This document shows positions 18,302 to 23,777 of a stretch of 23,777 bases of DNA, in pieces (positions within the stretch are counted from its first letter, which is position 1; every line of letters begins with the position of its first letter). Both the position numbers and the translations under genes were made by a program. Source of the stretch: a virus; the IMG/VR virus record IMGVR_UViG_3300020215_000367, positions 1 through 23,777 of that record; one strand, written 5' to 3'. The notes under the pieces were generated by a model. It did no database searches. It was not told where the DNA came from and saw only the letters and a list, made by a program, of their open reading frames with translations.

Positions 18302-21285
18302 TGGGGCTTCCCAAGTCGCAACCGATCGTGATTCGCCCGGCTGGCGCCGATCAGCGCACAGACGAGACGCAACTCCCGATCGGCAAAATGCGGACGATGC
18401 GCAACGTGCGTATCGTCAAGCCGGGCGAGTATGGAAAGCGGTTCGGGTTTGCGAAGATCGACACTGACGCCGACGTTGGCGGCGCGATTTCCGACGGGCG
18501 AAGCGGCGTCAGTACAGGAGCGGGAATCGCCGTGCGCACGAAGTCGGCGATCTGGCAGCGCTCCGACGCGGTTGGGAAATGGATTCGTCAGGCTGTTAGC
18601 CCGAACGTCACGACGCGGTTTCCGCCGCAGGTAATGATCTACGGCTTTCAGCCGAGCTCGATTCGCATCGGGAACCTGGATTATTACTTCTGTGCCGATC
18701 ACGGGCGCTCGACTGGTTCGCGGTACGATTTCAATATCGGCGACGGCACAGCCGATCCGACGACGGGTTTCGAAACGTGGTGGTATTACCGCGTCGTTGA
18801 CGCCGTCACCAAAGCCGAGATCGTTCGCATTACGGCGCTCGATACCGTCGCGGCTCACTTGACCCATTCGTGCTACGCGCGTCCCGTCGTTGCCGGCGGC
18901 TTTGTGTTCCTGTTCGTCGGCGCGAAAGATGGGCGCTACGTGTACGCCGTGAAATTCGACCCGCAGAATCCGACGGCGGCGCCGACGATCACGACGTTTT
19001 ACGACGCAGGCGCGGCCGGCACGATTCGCGGTTGGGATATCATGAGCTCGCCGGAATCAGGATGCGTGTTCGCCGCGATCGGCGTCGATCTCGCGCGCGC
19101 GTCGGGCGGCGGCGGTACCAGCCCCGGCGTAGCGGCGCGCCTTGATCCGACGACGGGGCTTCCCGACGCGACGGGAACCGTGGGGCTCGCGATTCAGACG
19201 CCCGCGGCGCGTTGCTGTTTGCAGTTTTTCAAGAATGCAATTGCGACGTCGAGCCTGTATTTTCTGATCGTCGGCTCGACGCTTACGCAAGCGGTTGTCG
19301 AGATCAACGCGAATGCGCTCACATTGACGAGCTCGACGAATCTAACAGGCTACACGGCGGCCGACGTCGCGGGCGGCTACCGTGACGCGACGACGGGAAA
19401 TTACGTCACGTTTACTTCGCAGCCGCTCAACACGCCAAAGACGGCGAAAATTGTCAAGCACGTTCATGCGAGCAACGGCGCGACTGCCGCCGGGAACGGA
19501 ATCGAAAAGCTTGGGCTGATTGTCGCGTCTGAACCGTTCCAGGTAAACGGCGCGTGGTACATAATTGCCCAGCGTGACGACGACGGCGCGAACCTGCAGC
19601 GCGGATATTATCTACTCGACGAATCGTTGACTATCGTCGGTCGCACGCTGCACGGCGAAGCCGGCGATTACGGGCAACGTGCCGCGTTCGCGCTCGAAGC
19701 CGGCTCGACCATGATGTTTCTTGCGCAGGCGCCGCAGGTTGAAGACGGCACGGCGCGTATCGTGCTGAATGCGTGGACCGGACAGCAATACGTCTCGCGT
19801 GAGTTGACGTTTGTCTTTGACGACGTGACGCCGATGATCGCGCTTGACGAGGGTGCCGAGCTCTATATCCCGTCGGCGTGGCCATATCGCATCGTCGGCG
19901 CTGCCGCAGCCGAGTTTATTCCGCTGTATCCCGACACGGCGCCGACGCTGGCCGCGGTCGCGACGGGTACCGGGTCAGGTTTGCCGGCCGGTACGTACAA
20001 AGCCTATTACACGTGGGCATACCGCGACGACAACGATAACGTTCACGAATCCGCGCCGTCGCCGGCCGGCGAAATTACGATCGCTGCGCCGAACACGAGC
20101 ATTATTCGATGGACGGTCAAGACATTAACGATCACGAACCAGGGTCAGGCGCTTTCAGGAACGGGCGGCACGGTCGGCGGATGGTCGATTCGCTGCTACC
20201 TCACGACGGCCGGGAAAACCACGCCGTTCCTGCAATTCACGATTGCGAACGAAACCGACGTTACTTCACTGACAGTCGATGACTGGCGCTACGTCGTCAA
20301 CGAAGGCGAGCGGCTGTATTCGCACGACGGCGCTCATGCCGTGAACGATCCGCCGCCGTCATTCCGCTACGCCGCGACGTGGAACCGCCGCGCGTTCCTG
20401 TTCGATCTCGATCGGCCGGGCTTTTGGGTTTCGCACGAGCGCGAAGCCGGCAAGCCGTACCTTTTCACCGAAGATTTGATTATCGAGCTGCCGGGCGGGT
20501 CGCTGCGAACCTACTGCGGCGGCGCCGTCGGGCCGGATCACTTCGCTATTTTCGAAGCTGACGGCGTCTGGTTGATTACAGGTCCCGGCCCGGATCGGCT
20601 CGGAAATGAGCTCTACGAACCGCGACGCCTTCCGTACCAGTCAGGTTGCACAAATCCGGCGTCCTTGTGCGTAACGGACAAGGGGCTGATTTACCAAGAT
20701 TCAGCCGACAACGAATTGTATATGCTGTTCCCGAACGGCGCCCGCGTGAATATCACACCGGGAATTTACGATTACCGCGGGCGGCCGATTCGCGGCGCCG
20801 CCTTCGATCCGGCGCATAATCGCGCCGTGTTCGGCGTCGGCGCCGACATGGAAACGCTCGAAGATGAAGCCGACGTGACGATCGGCGCAGCCGATTTGCG
20901 TTTCGGGCTTTATCCACGCGCGAAACTGAACGCCGCGGACACTAGCGAGCTCCTACTTAATTTCGCGACGATGATTCTCGACTGCGATCGGATTCCTGGG
21001 CAGCAGATCAAATTTCGTCTTACTGGCCTGAACGTGTCGCCGACGCTGGCCGCGCGCCAGACTGTGCGCGTGCGCTACGGAACCGACACGAATTGGGCCA
21101 ACGGCACGATCGCGCTATCGTCTATTCCTTCGACGACGTCTGAGCTGTTTGACGCTTCTAGCGGCTGGATTACGAAGCCGTCGGGAAAGCTCCTGATTTT
21201 CGTCACGGGTCAGAAAGCGGCGAACACGGGCGCGGCAAATGACGCCTGGATCGACGGCGGCACGGTTGAGGTTCAGTCGAGATGA
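18301..21285 (+). CDS. Large tail protein, tail tubular protein B-like, 994 aa
   Basis: The longest gene in the window. It starts at ATG 18301 with GAGG 7 nt upstream. The opening (IVIRPAGADQRTDETQLPIGK then MRTMRNVRIVKPGEYGKRFG) is the typical beginning of podovirus tail-nozzle or TubeB-type proteins, which open with a similar residue pattern before a long beta-propeller-like body. Repeated beta motifs follow, such as FVFLFVGAKDGRYVYAVKF and NRRAFLFDLDRPGFWVSHE; a fibronectin-like patch lies at about 555-610 (TYKAYYTWAYRDDNDNVH); the C-terminal 120 residues look like a separate beta domain. It probably forms the tail tube or nozzle through which DNA leaves. The name is by likeness only. Confidence 0.75.
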   Translation: MGLPKSQPIVIRPAGADQRTDETQLPIGKMRTMRNVRIVKPGEYGKRFGFAKIDTDADVGGAISDGRSGVSTGAGIAVRTKSAIWQRSDAVGKWIRQAVSPNVTTRFPPQVMIYGFQPSSIRIGNLDYYFCADHGRSTGSRYDFNIGDGTADPTTGFETWWYYRVVDAVTKAEIVRITALDTVAAHLTHSCYARPVVAGGFVFLFVGAKDGRYVYAVKFDPQNPTAAPTITTFYDAGAAGTIRGWDIMSSPESGCVFAAIGVDLARASGGGGTSPGVAARLDPTTGLPDATGTVGLAIQTPAARCCLQFFKNAIATSSLYFLIVGSTLTQAVVEINANALTLTSSTNLTGYTAADVAGGYRDATTGNYVTFTSQPLNTPKTAKIVKHVHASNGATAAGNGIEKLGLIVASEPFQVNGAWYIIAQRDDDGANLQRGYYLLDESLTIVGRTLHGEAGDYGQRAAFALEAGSTMMFLAQAPQVEDGTARIVLNAWTGQQYVSRELTFVFDDVTPMIALDEGAELYIPSAWPYRIVGAAAAEFIPLYPDTAPTLAAVATGTGSGLPAGTYKAYYTWAYRDDNDNVHESAPSPAGEITIAAPNTSIIRWTVKTLTITNQGQALSGTGGTVGGWSIRCYLTTAGKTTPFLQFTIANETDVTSLTVDDWRYVVNEGERLYSHDGAHAVNDPPPSFRYAATWNRRAFLFDLDRPGFWVSHEREAGKPYLFTEDLIIELPGGSLRTYCGGAVGPDHFAIFEADGVWLITGPGPDRLGNELYEPRRLPYQSGCTNPASLCVTDKGLIYQDSADNELYMLFPNGARVNITPGIYDYRGRPIRGAAFDPAHNRAVFGVGADMETLEDEADVTIGAADLRFGLYPRAKLNAADTSELLLNFATMILDCDRIPGQQIKFRLTGLNVSPTLAARQTVRVRYGTDTNWANGTIALSSIPSTTSELFDASSGWITKPSGKLLIFVTGQKAANTGAANDAWIDGGTVEVQSR

Positions 21286-21698
21286 GCGTCAAATACGAAA
21301 TCGGCGCCATTCAGCTCGACGAAGCTGACAGCTTCGGGTCGGGCATCAATACCGTCGAAGGCTTGGCGCGTGAGTTTGACGCCGATTTCGATACGATCAT
21401 CGGCGAGGATTTGAAATTCGCGCTAACGGTCGATGCCGCTGTAGCGAACGGAACGAACGTGTGGTTTCGAATGCGGCTCGATGGTACGCAGGGAAATCCA
21501 AGCGACGGGCGGATTTGGTGGGCGGAAAAGAAAACGCTCAACAATGCGCTATCCCAACGGGACAAGTACACGATGACTGCGATTCTGCGGCGCCCGAAAG
21601 GCGCGCATCGCGTAAAATTCACAATGCAGTGTGAGGCGCCGGCAAATTCCGTGTCCGGCTACACGGCTTCGGCGACGTTCCGTCAGGTAAAGCGATGA
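21282..21698 (+). CDS. Hypothetical tail-region protein, 138 aa
   Basis: ATG 21282 overlaps the previous stop (ATGA). The product is beta-rich and acidic at its N-terminus (YEIGAIQLDEADSFGSG) and ends with KFTMQCEAPANSVSGYTAS. The pattern of alternating hydrophobic strands fits a beta-sandwich structural protein. It lies between two large tail-region genes and is coupled to both by overlaps. Confidence 0.75.
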   Translation: MSVKYEIGAIQLDEADSFGSGINTVEGLAREFDADFDTIIGEDLKFALTVDAAVANGTNVWFRMRLDGTQGNPSDGRIWWAEKKTLNNALSQRDKYTMTAILRRPKGAHRVKFTMQCEAPANSVSGYTASATFRQVKR

Positions 21699-22738
21699 AG
21701 CGGTATCACGCCGAAGAAAATACGTCGGTCGCGACCGGAACGTATATTTCCGGGTCGGAGCTGCAGGTATGGGCGCGGCCCGTAGCCGTTGATCAGTTTC
21801 CGAGCGGGCCGAGTGACGCCGTTACCGTGAAGATCACGACGCACCTAACGGGCGCTGTGGGGGGCACCGTGCGCCTGCGTTCCGGGTCAACGATCAAGGA
21901 TTTGAATACGGGCGGCGTGGCGTCGGACGCGAACGGAACGTTACTCGGGTCGGCGTCGCTCGTCGCCGCGGCCGGTCCGCAGTCGGTTTCGTTTCTGGTT
22001 ACGCGCGCGACGCTGCCGACGACGCTTAAATCGCTGGAAATCACGATTCAGGCGCCGATTGGCCTATCGAACGGATACCGTGGCATCGCGATCGAAATTT
22101 ACGACGCGGCCGATACTTCGCGGAACGCGCCTGAACCACCGACGCAGGGTCATCTATTGGTTTTCGACATGAAGTATCCGAGCCGCGCGCCGAGCGGCGA
22201 GACGCCCGATCAGATCACGGCCGATCAGATCGGGCAATGGTTCGTGTGGGAGCAATTCGGAAGCTGCCCGGCTGCCGTCTTTATGCATAAGGGCGTGCTG
22301 CATTGGCTCGGCCGCTCCGGCATCGTTCGGTATGAGGTTCCGGGGCAATGGTTCGATGACGATCTGCAGCCGTTCTATTTCAAGTACAAATTTGCGCAGA
22401 TCAACGCGGCGAACCTGAACGCGGCATTTCGCCTGATCCGGCTGCTACTTGACGGCGTATACAAGGGCGCCGGCACAATCCGCGTGACGTTGACGATTTA
22501 CGAGGAAGACCGCGCAACGTCCTACACATGGACCGATGACGTTGCGCTTTCGGCCGGCAGCAAAGGCGAATTCGACATCACTCCCGACCCGCAGCGCGCG
22601 ACGGCTTTCGACGTGACGATCGAGGAGGTAGCAGCGGGACAACTTACGGAGGTCTGGCGCCTCCGGTCGATCGCCGCCGAAATCGAAACCGCCGGCAAGC
22701 TGCGTAAGCTTGGTTCGGCACAGCGGATAGGAGATTGA
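21695..22738 (+). CDS. Beta-rich virion protein, 347 aa
   Basis: ATG 21695 overlaps the previous stop (ATGA). The first 140 residues form a probable beta-sandwich (VTVKITTHLTGAVGGTVRLR; VSFLVTRATLPTTLKSLEIT). The middle has HLLVFDMKYPSR, IGQWFVWEQFGSCPAAVFMHK and LHWLGRSGIVRYEVPGQWFD. The last 100 residues return to strands (GTIRVTLTIYEEDRA). It may be a tail-tube companion or fibre-anchoring protein. No receptor-binding or enzyme motif is seen. Confidence 0.75.
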   Translation: MKRYHAEENTSVATGTYISGSELQVWARPVAVDQFPSGPSDAVTVKITTHLTGAVGGTVRLRSGSTIKDLNTGGVASDANGTLLGSASLVAAAGPQSVSFLVTRATLPTTLKSLEITIQAPIGLSNGYRGIAIEIYDAADTSRNAPEPPTQGHLLVFDMKYPSRAPSGETPDQITADQIGQWFVWEQFGSCPAAVFMHKGVLHWLGRSGIVRYEVPGQWFDDDLQPFYFKYKFAQINAANLNAAFRLIRLLLDGVYKGAGTIRVTLTIYEEDRATSYTWTDDVALSAGSKGEFDITPDPQRATAFDVTIEEVAAGQLTEVWRLRSIAAEIETAGKLRKLGSAQRIGD

Positions 22739-22742
22739 TCAT

Positions 22743-23591
22743 ATGGGCGCTTTGGATTTCCTCGAAGGAATCCCGGTCGTCGGCGATATCGTGCGCGGCC
22801 GGCGCGCGGCTGCGCAGCCGCTCAATACGGAAAATCTCGATCAGGATCGGAGCGATCTCGATCGGTTCCGCTACGATATCGGGCGCGAGCGCGCCGGTAC
22901 GAATGTCGTCGCGCCCACCGTTACGGCGCGGACCGTCGATGCGCCGGTTCTGAATACAGGCGCCGCCGACGCCGTGAGGGCGCGTGAGCTCGCCGCCGCG
23001 CAGATTCTCGAAGATCGCGCCCGTGGCGCCGGTCCGTCGGTTGGCGAGCTCGCCTACCAGCGCCAGCAAGGCGATATCATCGCGAACGTCAATGCAGGCG
23101 CAGCCGGCGCGCGCGGGAACGCGGCGATTTCGGCCCGGCGCGCGGCCGAGCGGCAAAAGGCGGCGCTGCTACAGCGTGCCGCGCTCGACATGGGGCTGAT
23201 TCGTGCCGACGAATCCACGCGCGCCGCCGGCATGCTGCCTGGCGCGCTGTCGGGAATTCGCACGTCGGACCAGGCGCGCGCGTTCGAAGATGCCCGACTC
23301 CGCTACGCCGCCGCTCGCGACACTGCGCAGCTCGGACAGGATGCCGACGCGCGAAACCAGTCAGGCTATTTGCAGGCTACGCAGCTCACGCAACAGGCGC
23401 GCGCCGAAGCCGCGCGGCAAATGCTTGAGGCGATGCGCCAGCGTTCCGATCTCGAACGGTCGAAGCTGGGCCTTACGGAGTCGCGCCGCCGTGAGGATTT
23501 GGAGCGCGAAGCGAACATTTACCAGTCACTCGCACGCGGCGCCGGCTCGACGGTCAATCCCGCGTCGTCACTGCAGCCGCCGCAGAGGTAA
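22743..23591 (+). CDS. Ala-rich helical protein, likely internal virion (ejection) protein
   Basis: ATG 22743 has AGGAGA (22729-22734) 8 nt upstream. A 282-aa protein, hydrophobic at the very start (MGALDFLEGIPVVGDIV) and then almost entirely helical and rich in Ala, Arg, Gln and Glu (for example RARELAAAQILEDRARGAG; AISARRAAERQKAALLQRA; LTQQARAEAARQMLEAMRQR). Podoviruses carry one or more such proteins inside the head, expelled with the DNA to form a channel across the envelope, encoded after the tail-tube genes just as here. The ejection role is inferred from composition and order. Confidence 0.7.
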   Translation: MGALDFLEGIPVVGDIVRGRRAAAQPLNTENLDQDRSDLDRFRYDIGRERAGTNVVAPTVTARTVDAPVLNTGAADAVRARELAAAQILEDRARGAGPSVGELAYQRQQGDIIANVNAGAAGARGNAAISARRAAERQKAALLQRAALDMGLIRADESTRAAGMLPGALSGIRTSDQARAFEDARLRYAAARDTAQLGQDADARNQSGYLQATQLTQQARAEAARQMLEAMRQRSDLERSKLGLTESRRREDLEREANIYQSLARGAGSTVNPASSLQPPQR

Positions 23592-23596
23592 ATTTC

Positions 23597-23777
23597 ATGG
23601 CCGAGATCGTTTTACCGCGGTCAGGGCGCATTTTGCAGACGGAACCGGATCCGGTCGATCCGGCTTCGCTGCAGACGCAGCCGATTCCGCCGTCGCCGGT
23701 CGATATGCTCGACGCGCTCGCGCGCGCGCCGCTGCCGGGCGTTCCCGCGCCGGTTCGCGCCGCTACAGGCGCTGCCG
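23597..23777 (+). CDS. Start of a further virion protein (partial, runs off the window)
   Basis: ATG 23597 has AGAGG (23584-23588) 8 nt upstream and the frame stays open to the end of the window (60 codons). The visible part is Pro/Ala-rich and disordered (MAEIVLPRSGRILQTEPDP; PPSPVDMLDALARAPLPG). Large internal virion proteins with lytic transglycosylase domains commonly follow at this place and often start this way, but the domain itself is outside the window. Confidence 0.75.
   Translation, partial: MAEIVLPRSGRILQTEPDPVDPASLQTQPIPPSPVDMLDALARAPLPGVPAPVRAATGAA

Noticed and set aside
20910-20918. Near DnaA box TTATCCACG
   Set aside because: One mismatch, inside the large tail gene, with no dyad or promoter; expected by chance.
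1-23777. CRISPR arrays, tRNA genes, insertion sequences, integrase or attachment sites
   Set aside because: I looked for repeated spaced units, cloverleaf-like segments, transposase motifs and recombinase motifs by eye and found none.

Overview
The window is a stretch of a tailed double-stranded DNA phage genome (Caudoviricetes), GC-rich, tightly packed, with every supported gene on the + strand. The gene set (family A DNA polymerase, SF1 helicase, terminase, a very large portal, scaffold, capsid, two connector or tail-tube-like proteins, and an Ala-rich helical protein at the end) fits a short-tailed, podovirus-like lytic phage. I see no integrase, lysogeny repressor, tail sheath or tape measure in the window. 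The base composition and a perfect Proteobacteria-type DnaA box suggest a high-GC proteobacterial host, but the sequence does not prove this.

Layout. (1) 1-4042, replication: the ends of two small genes, a uracil-DNA glycosylase-like/3'-5' exonuclease fusion, a family A polymerase split from it inside the exonuclease domain, and a Dda/RecD-like helicase. (2) 4045-5285, a run of very small genes: an unknown protein, a Lar-like zinc ribbon, a one-helix membrane peptide, a 49-aa zinc ribbon and a winged-helix-like protein. The first two have distinct codon use and may be recent arrivals. (3) 5286-5426, a non-coding region able to fold into a three-way-junction RNA whose closing stem buries the ribosome-binding site and start of the next gene. 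(4) 5427-8493, small genes including two HTH proteins, a GNAT-fold protein and several unknowns. (5) 8460-10025, large terminase. (6) 10026-10224, a non-coding region with a perfect DnaA box inside a dyad, a sigma70-like promoter, a start-stop minimal ORF and a strong intrinsic terminator; together these look like a roughly 100-nt phage small RNA gene. (7) 10225-12620, a small protein and the portal. (8) 12621-12930, a non-coding region with several perfect inverted repeats, one enclosing a TATAAT. (9) 12931-14757, small genes and the scaffold. Two of the small genes appear to be leaderless. (10) 14788-23777, capsid, head-completion, tail-tube-like and internal virion-like proteins, running off the end.

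How it works together. Most neighbouring genes are joined by 4-bp ATGA or GTGA overlaps, so translation is probably coupled along long mRNAs. Control seems concentrated in the three non-coding regions (about 5.3, 10.1 and 12.8 kb) and in hairpins next to the capsid gene. The most novel-looking elements are the RNA structure at 5325-5428, the DnaA-box promoter with its small RNA at 10035-10197, and the split polymerase with His-Asp-Gln in place of His-Asp-Glu in motif C.
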